A stretch of 64,000 nucleotides of DNA from Deltaproteobacteria bacterium (GTDB lineage: Bacteria; Myxococcota; Kuafuiibacteriia; Kuafuiibacteriales; Kuafuiibacteriaceae): positions 418,505-482,504 of the forward strand of contig JACKEN010000005.1 of the NCBI GenBank assembly GCA_020632995.1, in the 5' to 3' direction. The notes beneath the pieces are model-generated. The model did not search any database. It was not told the origin of the DNA and saw nothing but the letters and a program-made list of their open reading frames with translations. Below are positions 10,151-20,310 of the stretch, one piece after another. The first letter of the stretch is position 1. The number at the start of each line of letters is the position of its first letter. The position numbers and the translations under genes were made by a program.

Positions 10151-12262
10151 TCAGCGCTGACGTCGGCGGTGGATCTCACGCAAGGTGCCGAAGAGCCCCG
10201 GCACCTCGAGCAGCCCCTCCAGCGGGTATTGGCAGCGGGTCTGCCAGTTGGGGTGCTCGGTCACCGTGCCGGGGACGTTCTGGGCCTGGGTCTCGCCCCA
10301 CAGGTCCTCGAGGTTCACGAGCAGGAGCCGGACGTCGCTCGACGCCGCGAGGTTGAGGGCCCCGCCCAGCACGTCGGCGGTGCGGGTGGCCTCGCCGAGC
10401 ACGTGGTGGTCCTGGAGGTAGCCGATCACCGCCTCCTTCAGCGGGCCGCGGCCCGCCCGCTCCGCCTCGGCCTCCTGGGGCGAGGTGTGGCCGAGGGCCA
10501 CCCGGGTGTCGATGTCCTTGCCCTCCCAGAAGCTCGCGAAGGTCGGCGTGTCGTGGGTGTTCACGCTCGCCACCGCCTGGGCGGGGGGCTCGGCCACCGC
10601 GCGGGCCCGGTCCGGCTGCAAGGCAAACTGCATCACGTACATCCGGAGCAGCCGGTGGCGATCCATCGCGGCGCGGACCTCGTCCGGCACCGTGCCGAGA
10701 TCCTCACCGATGATGAAGCACCGCTCGCGGTGCGACTCGATGGTGAGGATCGCGTAGAGCTCCTCGGCCCGGTACTGGATGTACACGCCCTGGCTGCCCG
10801 GCATCCCGTGGGGGATGCAGAACAGGCGGTGCAGGCCCATCACGTGATCCACCCGCAGGGCCCCCGCGCACGCCATCTGCTGCTTGATGCAGGCGATGAC
10901 GTAGGCGTAGCCCGACGCGCGCACCGCGTGGGGCGACAGGGGCCGGAAGCCCCAGTCCTGGCCGCCCGCGAACAGGTCGTCGGGCGGCGCGCCGGCCGAG
11001 GCGGCCGAGAGGAACTGGTCGCGGTACGCCCAGGCGTCGAAGCCGTCGGGGTGCACGCCGAGCGGCATGTCGAGGTAGAGGCCTCCGCCGTCGGCCGAGG
11101 CGCGGGCGGCCAGCGCCTCGACCTGCTGGGCCATCCGCACCTGCACGTAGGCGTGGTAGCGGAACGCGGCCTCGTCGAGGTCGGCGTCGGTGACCCCGGC
11201 CGGCCCCGCCTTGAGGGCCTCGGGCCAGCCGTGCCAGGAGTCGCCGCGCTGCTCCACCACCGCGCGGAAGCGGGCGTACTCCACCAGCCGCGGCTGGCTG
11301 GCCAGCGCCGCCTCGAGCTCGGCCCGGTGGGGGCTGTCGGCGGCGAACGCGTGCTCGGCCAGCGGCGCGAGCACCGAGCGGACGAGGGCCATGGCGCCGA
11401 CGTGGTCCGCGTTGCTGCGGGCGCGCAGGGCCTCCGCCTCGGCCTTGAACTCAGCGCTCTCCATGCGGGCCCGCGCGGGGGCGCAGCTGGCCAGCTCCGG
11501 GAGCCGCTCGAGGTCGAGGTACAGCTCGTTCCAGAACAGCCGGCTCACCGGGGTGTAGGGGCTGGGCGAGGCCAGCTCCCGCAGGAACGTCGAGGTGAGG
11601 GGGAGGGTGCCGACCACGTGGCCGCCCAGCTCCGCCGTGAAGTCGATGAGCCGCTCGAGCTCGGCGAGGCCGCCCACCCCGAGGTCGGTGGCGGAGCGCA
11701 GGGCGTAGGTCGGGGCGAAGACGCCCCAGTGCCGCGGGGTCTCGGGCAGCCACGCCGCCTCGGGCGCGGCGAAGAGCGCCGCCTCGTGGCGGGCCCCCGC
11801 GAGCTCGACCGCCAGCCGGTGGTAGCCGAAGGGCAGGTTGCGCCCCAGCCCGAAGTGGACCCGGACGAAGCGCTGCCCCTCCACCTCGTGTGCCGCGTCC
11901 CGGGCGAGGGTGGACAGATCCTGGCTGAGCTCGAAGCGCTCGCCGCCCTCCAGGGTCACGGTGGCGAGGAGCGGCCCGCTCACCGCGTCGGCCGGGAGCT
12001 GCAGGGTGACCTGCGGCGCCTCGTCGCCCCACGCCACGAGCACCGGCTCCAGCACCCGGTGGGCCAGCTCGAGCCGGCGGGCCACCAGGGCGGCCGGGAC
12101 ATCCTCGAGGGCGCGCACCGGCGCCCCGAGCTGGGGGAGGAGGGCGAGCAGGGCCCCGTCACTCGCGACGAAGGTGGCGCCCTTGATGTCGAAGTAGGAG
12201 AGCTGGATGTCGTAGAGACGCGCGAGCGCCTCGAGGTCTTGTCGCAGGTCGGCCACGCGCAT
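10151..12262 (-). CDS. malQ: 4-alpha-glucanotransferase (amylomaltase)
   Basis: A 703-residue GH77 enzyme that transfers 1,4-alpha-glucan segments between maltodextrins in the cytoplasm. Visible signatures are DMPLGVHPDGFDAW, ALRVDHVMGL (with the catalytic nucleophile Asp), FIIGEDLGTV (acid/base Glu) and SVNTHDTPT (conserved HD). About 190 N-terminal residues precede the catalytic barrel, as in the longer MalQ forms. The stop overlaps a perfect 12-base palindrome (10150-10161). It is followed by rpiA upstream on the same strand, 64 bases away. No glycogen phosphorylase or branching enzyme is in view, so the full pathway cannot be judged. Confidence 0.95.
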   Translation of the reverse strand: MRVADLRQDLEALARLYDIQLSYFDIKGATFVASDGALLALLPQLGAPVRALEDVPAALVARRLELAHRVLEPVLVAWGDEAPQVTLQLPADAVSGPLLATVTLEGGERFELSQDLSTLARDAAHEVEGQRFVRVHFGLGRNLPFGYHRLAVELAGARHEAALFAAPEAAWLPETPRHWGVFAPTYALRSATDLGVGGLAELERLIDFTAELGGHVVGTLPLTSTFLRELASPSPYTPVSRLFWNELYLDLERLPELASCAPARARMESAEFKAEAEALRARSNADHVGAMALVRSVLAPLAEHAFAADSPHRAELEAALASQPRLVEYARFRAVVEQRGDSWHGWPEALKAGPAGVTDADLDEAAFRYHAYVQVRMAQQVEALAARASADGGGLYLDMPLGVHPDGFDAWAYRDQFLSAASAGAPPDDLFAGGQDWGFRPLSPHAVRASGYAYVIACIKQQMACAGALRVDHVMGLHRLFCIPHGMPGSQGVYIQYRAEELYAILTIESHRERCFIIGEDLGTVPDEVRAAMDRHRLLRMYVMQFALQPDRARAVAEPPAQAVASVNTHDTPTFASFWEGKDIDTRVALGHTSPQEAEAERAGRGPLKEAVIGYLQDHHVLGEATRTADVLGGALNLAASSDVRLLLVNLEDLWGETQAQNVPGTVTEHPNWQTRCQYPLEGLLEVPGLFGTLREIHRRRQR

Positions 12263-12326
12263 TCCCTGCTTCGCGTTGCAGCAGGTCGGCGCTCGGATGT
12301 CCAGGGATTCGTGTCTCGACTTTGAG

Positions 12327-13037
12327 TTACGACTCAGATGGGGACCGCTCGGGCGCGCGGATCACGTCCACTCCGCCGTCGCGCCCCACCAGCAGGACGT
12401 CGGCCATGCCCACGAAGAGCCCGTGCTCGACCACCCCGGGGAGATCGGCGAGGGCGCGGGCGAGGCCCGCGGGCTCCTCGATCGGGCCGAAGTCGCAGTC
12501 GAGGATCAGGTTGCCCTCGAGCGTGCGGTACGCGCCCCCGCCGGACTGACGCAGGGTGGGCTCGCCGCCCAGCTCACCGATCTGGCGGATCAGCGGGCGC
12601 CGCGCGGCCTCGATGATCTCGACCGGGAGCTTGAAGGCGCCGAGCACGCTCACCACCTTGCTGCTGTCCGCGATCACCACCATCTGGCGGCTGGCCGCGG
12701 CGACGATCTTCTCGTGCAGGAGCTGGCCGCCGCCGCCCTTGATCAGGTTGAGCTCGGGGTCCGCCTCGTCCGCGCCGTCGATGACGAGATCGAGCTCGTC
12801 GACGTCGTCGAGGGTGCACAGCGGGATCCCGTAGGAGGCGGCGATCTCTCGGGTGCGGGCCGAGGTCGGCACCGCGCCCGCGATCTGCAACCCCTCTTGC
12901 ACCTGGGCCCCGAGGGCGTGGACCATCAGCTCCGCGGTGGAGCCCGAGCCCAGCCCGAGCCACATCCCGGGCTGCACGAAGCCCAGCGCGGCCTCGGCCG
13001 CGAGGCGTTTCTCGGTGGCGGGATCGCGTGCGCTCAC
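12327..13037 (-). CDS. rpiA: Ribose-5-phosphate isomerase A
   Basis: Interconverts ribose 5-phosphate and ribulose 5-phosphate in the pentose phosphate pathway. The 236-residue protein has the normal RpiA length and motifs: GLGSGSTAELMV (phosphate loop), VIDGADEAD, LIKGGGGQLLHEKI (catalytic Glu/Lys region) and the C-terminal GVVEHGLFVG. Start GTG 13035-13037 has GGAAG about eight bases upstream; an in-frame ATG at 13076 has no ribosome site and adds a basic tail. Located between malQ and a lipoprotein gene on the same strand. Confidence 0.96.
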   Translation of the reverse strand: MSARDPATEKRLAAEAALGFVQPGMWLGLGSGSTAELMVHALGAQVQEGLQIAGAVPTSARTREIAASYGIPLCTLDDVDELDLVIDGADEADPELNLIKGGGGQLLHEKIVAAASRQMVVIADSSKVVSVLGAFKLPVEIIEAARRPLIRQIGELGGEPTLRQSGGGAYRTLEGNLILDCDFGPIEEPAGLARALADLPGVVEHGLFVGMADVLLVGRDGGVDVIRAPERSPSES

Positions 13038-13136
13038 GGGCTTCTTCCGCTCTCGCCCGGCCGCCTGCCGCCCCAAGGGGCGCGGCTCGGAGATGCCGGG
13101 CTCGATCCGGAGCCTGTACGAGATGGGGCCCTCCGT

Positions 13137-14564
13137 CTACCGCAGACATTCTCGCTGGGGCGGGCGCTCGAGCGACAGGTAGGCGTAGGGCAGGTTGCCC
13201 TCGTCCGCCGAGAGCACGAAGATCCCGGTGGGCCCGCTCGGCACCAGGCGCCGCGGGTTCACGATGTCGAGGCTCACCGCGGGGCAGGCCCCGACCTCGG
13301 GCAGCACCTGGCCCACCACCAGGGTCGGGTAGCCGCCGAAGACGGCCAGGCCGTCGGCGCCGACCGCCCTCATGTACGCCACCGTGGCTTCGCCCTTCTC
13401 GCGGATCGCCGTCCACCCCGCCGCGCCGTCGAGGTAGATGCCCCCCGCGTTGTCGGCGACCATCAGGCCGCGGTCGGTCACGTTCTCCACCTTGTTGGCC
13501 CGGGTCCCGCCGAAGGCCTCATCCGTGACCTGGCCGTCCCTCAGCCTCAGCACCCGCAGATCGCCCGAGAACCCGGCCGCGACCACGTGCCCGGGGCCGA
13601 CCCAGGCCACGCTGAGGCGATCCTGCTGGGCGTCCGGTAGCTCGCGCCGGACCACCCGCACCCAGTGGTCGCCCTCGAGTCGGTAGAGGGTCCGCACGGC
13701 GGGGAAGTTCGGGAAGATGCCGCCGAGCAAGGCGGTCTCGGTCGCCATGTAGAGCTCGCTGCCGTCCGGCGCGCCGAGCAGGATGAGCCCGTCGGGGAGC
13801 GGGTCGATCACCGTGCTCGTCACCACCTGGAACCCGACGTCGGGGTGGCCGAGGAGGAGCTGCTCGCGGGTCGCGAGCCAGAGCTGGCCGTCACTTCGGG
13901 CGAGGCCGCCGAGGAGGGGGCCCCACGCGTTGAGCTCGGGGAGCTGCTCGGCGCTGTCGCCCTGGATCCTCAGGGCGTCGTAGCCGGTGGTGGTGGTGGC
14001 CGTGATGTCCACGTGGAAGGTCACCCCGACCAGGAACGCGTCGTTCCCCAGCGGGACCGTGGCGCGGGACCGCACCCGATCCACGGTCGCGAGCTGCACG
14101 CTCCGGCGCTTGGCCACCCAGGTGGCCTGGATGCGCCTGCAGACCGAGTCGGTCGGGACCTCCACCCGTGACAGGACGTCCTGCACCTCCTGGGGGAGCT
14201 CGCCCTCCGCCCACGCCCCCACGGTGTCGCGGAGCGGCAGCACGTGCACCGCCGACGGCACCGGGAGCACCCGGAGCTCCGGCGCGGTGGCCCGCAAGGA
14301 CACCGGCCCGGCGGCCAGGTCCAGCGCGTCGAGGCCGCACCCGAAGCTGACGAGGTAGAGCGTGCTGTCCTGCGCGCGGGCGAAGGTCGGGAGCGTGGGC
14401 TGCGCCGGATCCAGCGCGACGACGAACGCGGGGGCGCCGTCGACCATGTGGATGAGCAGCGCGCTCGCGGCGGCGCCGAGCGGGGGCGGCGGCAGGGCCT
14501 CGGTCGGGTGGCACCCCGCGAGCAGCCCGAGGGCACCGGCGATGGCGACGACGCCACGAGTCAT
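13137..14564 (-). CDS. Lipoprotein with beta-propeller-like repeats, unknown function
   Basis: A 475-residue exported lipoprotein with a clear lipobox (ALGLLAGC). The mature part is rich in short beta-strand stretches with Trp/Gly turns (WLATREQLLLG, LYMATETALLGG, RVLRLRDGQVTDE) at intervals of ~40-50 residues, suggesting a beta-propeller. I find no named family motif. It lies 99 bases upstream of rpiA on the same strand with no obvious functional link. The start ATG 14562-14564 is the only one giving a signal peptide. Confidence 0.7.
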   Translation of the reverse strand: MTRGVVAIAGALGLLAGCHPTEALPPPPLGAAASALLIHMVDGAPAFVVALDPAQPTLPTFARAQDSTLYLVSFGCGLDALDLAAGPVSLRATAPELRVLPVPSAVHVLPLRDTVGAWAEGELPQEVQDVLSRVEVPTDSVCRRIQATWVAKRRSVQLATVDRVRSRATVPLGNDAFLVGVTFHVDITATTTTGYDALRIQGDSAEQLPELNAWGPLLGGLARSDGQLWLATREQLLLGHPDVGFQVVTSTVIDPLPDGLILLGAPDGSELYMATETALLGGIFPNFPAVRTLYRLEGDHWVRVVRRELPDAQQDRLSVAWVGPGHVVAAGFSGDLRVLRLRDGQVTDEAFGGTRANKVENVTDRGLMVADNAGGIYLDGAAGWTAIREKGEATVAYMRAVGADGLAVFGGYPTLVVGQVLPEVGACPAVSLDIVNPRRLVPSGPTGIFVLSADEGNLPYAYLSLERPPQRECLR

Positions 14565-14650
14565 GGGCCGGCACTCTACCCGGCGTGGCCCGGGCGCGCA
14601 CCTGCCGCCGTTGACACCCCGCCCGGCATGGGGTCACGTCCCCCCGTCGC

Positions 14651-15028
14651 ATGGACTACAACGCGTACAAGCTCGTTCACGTGGTGGGGCTCCTGCTCCT
14701 GTTCGCCTCCCTGGGCGGGCTGGCGGTGCTCGGGGGCCTCGGCACCGACCCCGCGCGCTCGAAGCCGTTCAAGGCGGTCCTCAACGCCTTCCATGGCCTG
14801 GGCCTCGTGGTCCTGCTCGTGGCCGGCTTCGGGCTGCTCGCCAAGCTCGACATGAGCGCGCCCGACAAGTGGGGCGGCTGGGTCTACGCGAAGATCGTGC
14901 TTTGGGTGGTGTTCGGGGCGGCGGTGGTGCCCCTGAAGCGCGCGCCGTCGCTGGCCCGGCTGTGGCTGCTGCTCCTGGTGGGCCTGGGCTGCGCTGCAGG
15001 CTGGCTTGCCTTGATGAAGCCGTTCTGA
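14651..15028 (+). CDS. Small four-helix membrane protein
   Basis: A 125-residue inner-membrane protein with four hydrophobic segments (~8-30, 46-66, 76-95, 101-121), starting YKLVHVVGLLLLFAS. The first helix carries His and resembles SirB/CopD-like small membrane proteins, but the match is too loose to name it. It ends one base before the convergent dihydroorotate-dehydrogenase-like gene, leaving no room for a terminator between the two. No recognisable Shine-Dalgarno precedes the ATG. Confidence 0.7.
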   Translation: MDYNAYKLVHVVGLLLLFASLGGLAVLGGLGTDPARSKPFKAVLNAFHGLGLVVLLVAGFGLLAKLDMSAPDKWGGWVYAKIVLWVVFGAAVVPLKRAPSLARLWLLLLVGLGCAAGWLALMKPF

Positions 15029-15029
15029 G

Positions 15030-16019
15030 CTACGGAGTGGTGTAGCTGTCGAGGGTCCGCATGTACTGGGCCCGCTCGAACGACGCCGCGTCCTGGGCGT
15101 TGTGCTGGCTCATGCTCCCTCGCAAGCTGGCGAGGTCCGTGTCGTGGGCGTTGAGCCACGCCGCCATCCCCCGCTGGATGATGCGGATCTGCTCCACCCC
15201 CTGCCGCAGGAGCACCGAGCAGAGCTGCACGGTGTCCGCCCCTACCGCCACCATCTTCAAGGCGTCGTGGGCGTTGTGCACCCCGGAGGAGGCGCTGAGG
15301 CTCAGCTTCAGGCGGTCCCGCAGGATCCCGATCCAGCGCAGCGGGAGCCGGGCCTCGTCTGCGTGTGAGAGGGTGATGCGCGGCTTCACCGTCCTGTGCT
15401 CGAGGTCCACGTCGGGCTGGTAGAAGCGGTTGAAGAGCACCAGGCCGTCCGCCCCCGCCTCCTCGAAGCGCTGCGCGGAGTAGACGAGGTTGCTGAAGAA
15501 CGGGTTGAGCTTCACCGCGACGGGGATCGCGACCTCGCGCCGCACCGAGCGCACCGCCTCGTAGTAGGCGTCCTCGAGGGCGCGGGGCTCGAGCTCCGGA
15601 TCCGTCGGCACGTAGTAGAGGTTCAGCTCGATCGCGCTCGCCCCCGCCTGCTCCACCAGCTTCGCGTACTGCGTCCACTGGCGCCGAGGCGAGCCGTTGA
15701 GCGAGGCGACCACCGGGATCCCCACCGCCGCGCGCGCCTTGCGGATGTGCTCGAGGTAGCCGAGCGGGCCCATCTGGATGCGGCCGTGGTCGGGCATGGT
15801 GGCCAGCGCCCGGGCCTTGCCCCCGCCGCCCGCCAACAGATCGTTGAGCTCCGCCTTGCTGAGGGTGAGCTGCTCCTCGAAGAGCGAGAAGAGCACCACC
15901 GCCCCCGCCCCCGCGTCCTCCATGGCCTTGATCTCGTCGATGCGCTCGGTGAGGGGGTTCGCCCCCACCACGAGCGGCGAGCTCAGCTCCAGGCCCAGGT
16001 ACGACGTCTCCATCTTCAT
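15030..16019 (-). CDS. Dihydroorotate dehydrogenase-like flavoprotein
   Basis: A 329-residue FMN-type TIM barrel of the dihydroorotate dehydrogenase-like (PreA/PyrD-related) group. Signatures are SSPLVVGANPLTERIDEI at the N-terminus, IPVVASLNGS, ASAIELNLYYVPTDP, IPVAVKLNPFFSN and the phosphate-binding SLSASSGVHNAHDALK followed by ADTVQLCSVLL. The usual PyrD catalytic segment is not evident, so the true substrate may differ from dihydroorotate. Start ATG 16017-16019 has an excellent GGAGGTGA site six bases upstream. No partner PreT or PyrK subunit is adjacent. Confidence 0.85.
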   Translation of the reverse strand: MKMETSYLGLELSSPLVVGANPLTERIDEIKAMEDAGAGAVVLFSLFEEQLTLSKAELNDLLAGGGGKARALATMPDHGRIQMGPLGYLEHIRKARAAVGIPVVASLNGSPRRQWTQYAKLVEQAGASAIELNLYYVPTDPELEPRALEDAYYEAVRSVRREVAIPVAVKLNPFFSNLVYSAQRFEEAGADGLVLFNRFYQPDVDLEHRTVKPRITLSHADEARLPLRWIGILRDRLKLSLSASSGVHNAHDALKMVAVGADTVQLCSVLLRQGVEQIRIIQRGMAAWLNAHDTDLASLRGSMSQHNAQDAASFERAQYMRTLDSYTTP

Positions 16020-16184
16020 CCCGCCTCACCTCCGCAAGGTACGTGCCGCGCTCCCCCATCAGAGGGTTCCGCCGACCCCGCTACCGTGACGTAGCGTACC
16101 CCGTCCGGCCGAAACGGTCACGCCGGCCCGGGCTCGGTCATCCGCGCCCGTGGCCCGCCGGGGCGTCCGTGGTACCGTGGCCGG

Positions 16185-16738
16185 ATGCAACCCAGGTTTC
16201 GAGGGGTGATCTCCGTCGCCGCGCGCTCTGGCTGGCCGCGTGCGGCTCGAGCGGCCCCGGCACCACCGAAGACCCGGACTCCGGCGTGGTCGCGGGCCAG
16301 GACGCCGCCACCCCCACGGTCGAGATCGGCACCGGGGTCGACGCCTTCGAGTCCATCGTCGAGGACCAGGTCCTCGAGCTCCGGGTGGGCCCCCAGGGCG
16401 GCGGTCGCTTCGAGGGCTACCACATCTTCTCCGCCGTGAAGGTCGACGGCTACGACCCGGTGAACCTGCTCGCCACCTTCCAGATCCTCTCCGAGGACCG
16501 GCAGGTGCAGGCCGAGCAGGCGCGCCAGTTCCCGCGGCTGCAGCCCGACGGCGAGGCCTACGTGGCCTTCGCGGTGGCGCCGCGCCTGATGGACTGCTGC
16601 GTGGTGGAGGACGCGACGATCTACCTGCGGGTGGAGGTGCGCGACCAGAACGGCCTCACCGGGAGCGACGAGCGGCGGGTCCACACCAGCGCCCTGTGCG
16701 AGGATCAGGAGCAGCCGGGGACCAGCGTCTGCGATTGA
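16185..16738 (+). CDS. Small lipoprotein, signal peptide split by frameshift
   Basis: The mature part (about 170 residues) is an Ig-like or beta-rich domain with no family I recognise. The lipobox WLAACGSS lies in this frame, but no start codon fits it. The ATG at 16185 in another frame begins MQPRFRGVISVA, an ideal n-region. Joining the two across the CG-rich stretch at 16214-16226 gives a normal lipoprotein signal, so one base appears to be missing there. The gene ends six bases before the convergent kelch gene. Confidence 0.6.
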
Positions 16739-16744
16739 GGGCTG

Positions 16745-18209
16745 TCAACCGCACTTGCGGGCGTCGGGCTCGGCGCAGTCCTGACGACCCGAGCGCCAGC
16801 AGGTGAGCCCGCTGAAGGTCGGGGTCAGCTCCATCCACTGCATCGTGCCGTAGTCGAGGAGCCAGCTGTCGTTGACCAGGCCGCAGTCGGTGCGGCCGCC
16901 GTACATGAAGGCCCTCGCGCCGCCCCCCACGAAGACCTGGGACTCGCGCCGCTCCGGGCTCATCGGGTCGAACGTGGCGAAGTCCGACGCGAAGTCGCAG
17001 AACCCGAACTGCTCGCAGATCCCGCGGAAGGTGTCGCAGGTCCGGGTGCTGGGGCAGTCCGCGTCGGTGGTGCAGGCCACCGGGTTCAGCTCGTCCCCCG
17101 CCGTCACGCGGCTCCACGAGCCGCCCTCGATCGAGAAGGTCCACAGGTCGTTCTCGTTGCCGAGATCGGTGCCGTCGTGGCCGCCGAAGAGCACGAGCCG
17201 GTCCCCGGCCTCGTCATCGTGACCAGGCCGCCCTTGATGCGGGTGGCGGGGTGTTGCAAGTCCCGTTGACACACGGCGCGCCGCCACAGGCCGCGTCGTT
17301 GCGGCAGGTCGGGGCGTCCGGGACCTTGCTCCAGGTCTCGGTGGCCAGATCGAGCGACCACAGGTCGTTGAAGAAGTCGTCGGCGGTGGTGAAGGAGTCC
17401 ACGCCGCCGCCGCCGAAGACCCACAGCCGGTTGCGCTTGGTGTCGAGCGCGCTCACGTGGAACAGGCGCGGGGTGGGCTGGCTGCCCCCTTGGGCGATCT
17501 GGCTCCAGGTCTTGGTCTCGAGGTCGAAGGCCCAGGTCTGGCTGTCGACCGCGAAGGTGATGCCGGAGGCGCGGCCGCCCGCGAAGACGAGCAGGCGGTC
17601 CCCCACCTCGTCGTAGACCATCACCGTGTTCATGCGGGGCAGCGGCGCGCCCGGCTGATCCAGCGGCCACAGCACGCTCCACGAGCGGCTCTCGGGGTCG
17701 AAGGCCCAGACGTCGTTGAGGTAGGTGTACGCGCCCGCGGTCCCGTTCCGCCAGCGCCCACCGAACACGTAGAAGAGGTTGCGGGTGGTGTCCCAGGCCC
17801 CGGACGGTCGCACCCGATCGAGGGGCCGCTGCTCGCCCTGGACCTCGATGGCGGCCCAGGTGCCGGTGCGGAAGTCGTAGGTGTAGCCGTCGCCCAGGAA
17901 CTGGGCTGCGGCCGGGTTGCAGTTCTGGGGCTCGGCCGCGTCGCCGAAGAACATGAAGACGCGCTCGCACGCGGGGTCGTAGGCGGCGGCGCTGTCGCCG
18001 CGGCGGGTCGGCCCGGTGCCCTGCTGCAGCTCCTGGCCGAGGGCCGGGCAGGCGGCCGGCTCGCCGGAGTCGGGGGTGCCCGCGTCTGCAACCTCTCCTG
18101 CGTCATCGGGCTGCGTGCCCGCGTCGACCAGCTCTTCCTCTGTGCTGGTGCAGGCGGCGAGGGTGAGGAGGCCGAGGCAGGTCAGTCGGAGGATGGAGAG
18201 AACGCGCAT
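16745..18209 (-). CDS. Kelch-repeat lipoprotein, frameshifted
   Basis: About 487 residues once a shift between 17214 and ~17235 is bridged. The signal peptide ends in LLTLAAC and is followed by an acidic Asp/Gly/Thr linker. Kelch-type blades are clear on both sides of the shift: NLFYVFGGRW, DVWAFDPESRSWS, RLLVFAGGR, QTWAFDLETKTWS, LWVFGGGG before it and DRLVLFGGHDGT, NDLWTFSIEGGSWS, AFMYGGRTDCG after it. A Cys-rich insert (CRNDAACGGAPCVNGTC) sits in the loop before the break and another after it. It is probably a surface beta-propeller with an unknown ligand. Confidence 0.75.
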
Positions 18210-18243
18210 GAGCGTCGGACCCTACCAAACCCCAGGCCAGAGG

Positions 18244-20228
18244 TCAGCCGGACGTCGACGTGCTCGTGGGGGCGGCGGCGGCCTCCGCTTCCAGCACTCG
18301 CAAGTCTGCCTCCAACAGCGTGATGTCGACCGCCAGGGCCTGGCCCTCCCGGCGCCAGGGCTCGAAGCCGACCTCCTTCACCAGCTCGCCGTAGCGGGCC
18401 TTGAGGCTGTCGTAGCGGGGCTCCCCGGCCGAACCGGCCAGCTTCTGAACGCTCCGCTTGCACCGGGCGAGCTTCCGCTCGAGGAGGGCCCGATCGACCT
18501 CGATGCCGTCCAGGGCGTCCATCAGGGTGCTGAAGGTCTGCTCCACCACCCGGGGATCCGAGGGCTGGGCCGACTTCCTGTACCAGCGCTGCCACTGCCG
18601 CGTGGCCTCCGGCGCGGCCTCCGCCAGGTCGGTCCACGCGAGGCCCTTCTGGTTCACCGCCCAGCCCAGGTTGGGGTCCAGCTCCTCGAAGCTCTTGGGC
18701 GGCGGGGCGCTGGGGTCGGGCTCGGCGGGCGAGGTCTTCGTCTCGTAGTCCTTGACCTCCACCAGCTCCACCGGCTCGGGCGCGGCGGGGGGCGGCGGCG
18801 CCACCGCAGGAGCCTTGGGCTCGGGCTCGGGGGCCTTGGCGGGCCGCCGGGCAACAGGGGCCTTGGCCTTCGGGGGGGTGGTCTTGGGGGGCGGGGCCTT
18901 CAGCGGGGGCTCCGGCTCCGGGGTCGGCGCGGGCGCCACGTCGGGCTCGGGCGCCGCATCGGGCTCGGGCTCGCGGCCCAGCAGGCTCGACAGCGCGGGG
19001 AGCTCGGGCAGCTGGCCCCCGCTCCAGAAGTAGTAGGCGGAGGCGGCGCCCAACATCAGGACCACCGCGAGCGGCACCCAGCCCTTCACGTAGGCGCGCA
19101 GGCCCAGGGCGGCCCGGATGGAGTTGTCGATGCCCTCCTCGTCCTCGAAGCCGCCGACCTCGCTGCGCAGGGCGCGCTCCTCGGCCAGCACCGGGGCCGC
19201 GAGCACCGAGCGCTCCCGTCGGGTGTTGGGCTCCTTGCGCGGCCGCCGGGACGCCGGCGCGGGGGCGCTCACGGAGGGCGCGGGGAGGCCCGAGATGGCC
19301 GAGAGGGTCGGGGCCACCGAGAGCCCGTCGATGCGCTGCACCACGTCGAGGGCCGAGGCGGGGCGCCGGGCCGGGTCCTTCTCGAGCAGCGCCATCGCCA
19401 CCTCGGTGAGCCCGCCGTGCTCGAGCGGCGGCCGCGGGGGCGGGGTCGTGATGTGTTGGTGGGCGAGCTGCTTCACGTCCCCGGTGAAGGGCGGGGTGCC
19501 GGTGAGCATCTGGTAGAGGATGACGCCGAGCGCGTAGAGGTCCGACGCGGGGCCGACCTCGAGGCCCTGCACCTGCTCGGGCGACATGTAGACCGGCGTG
19601 CCGAAGAACATGCCCTGCTGGGTGAGGGGCTCGGTGTTCTCGTCCGGCTCCACGATGCGCACGAGGCCGAAGTCGAGGATCTTCACCACCTCCTGGCCCT
19701 GCTCCTGGACCAGCACGATGTTGCCCGGCTTCAGGTCGCGGTGGACGTAGCCGCGGCTGTGCGCGGCCTCGAGGCCCAGGCACACCTGGCGCAGGATCGA
19801 GGCGGTGCGGCGCGCGGGGAGGGGCCCGGTCTCGTGCAGGAGGCCGGAGAGGGTGGGCCGTCCAGGAACTCCATCACCATGAAGAGCAGGCCCTCCGGCG
19901 TGCCGCCGAAGTCCACGATGTTCACGACGTTGGGGTGCTTGATGCGGGACAGCGCCTTCGCCTCGCGGTGGAAGCGCCGCGCGAGATCCTTGTCCGAGGC
20001 GATCTCGCCGTGGAGGATCTTCACCGCGAAGTCCTGCTCGAGATACGTGTGGCGGGCGCGGTAGACGCGGGCCATGCCGCCCGAGCCCAGCGGGGCCTCG
20101 ATGCGGTAGCGATCGAGGGTGCGCCCGATGTGGGGATCGTCCAAGGTCCCGATGAGCCTCGCCCCATCCAGGCCGCAGTGGTCTACCTCACGGGTGTAGA
20201 CCGACCCACACTTGGGGCAAACGAGCAT
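18244..20228 (-). CDS. Zinc-ribbon Ser/Thr protein kinase with one TM segment, frameshifted
   Basis: An Hanks-type kinase of about 660 residues. It begins with a zinc-ribbon-like segment (LVCPKCGSVY...DHCGLDG), as in many myxobacterial kinases. The kinase domain (~35-300) has GSGGMARVYRA (P-loop), FAVKIL (Lys), HRDLKPGN and DFGL, with GMFFGTPVYMSPEQ in the activation segment, so it should be active. Then follow a basic linker, one membrane helix (WVPLAVVLMLGAASAYYFW), an Ala/Pro-rich stalk and a helical extracytoplasmic part. Around 19855-19857 one C is missing on the coding strand; restoring it gives MEFLDGPTLSGLLHE, the standard kinase sequence. Start ATG 20226-20228 precedes the zinc ribbon. 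Confidence 0.88.
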
Positions 20229-20310
20229 CTCGGGCTGCACCCGTATCACGGCCGCGTTGGCCAACACCACGGCAACTTGGACGCGGGGGGCTTGATTCCC
20301 CTTCAGGCGC

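Noticed and set aside
10150..10161. 12-bp palindrome at the end of malQ as a terminator
   Set aside because: Too short a stem, overlaps the stop codon, and no T-run follows.
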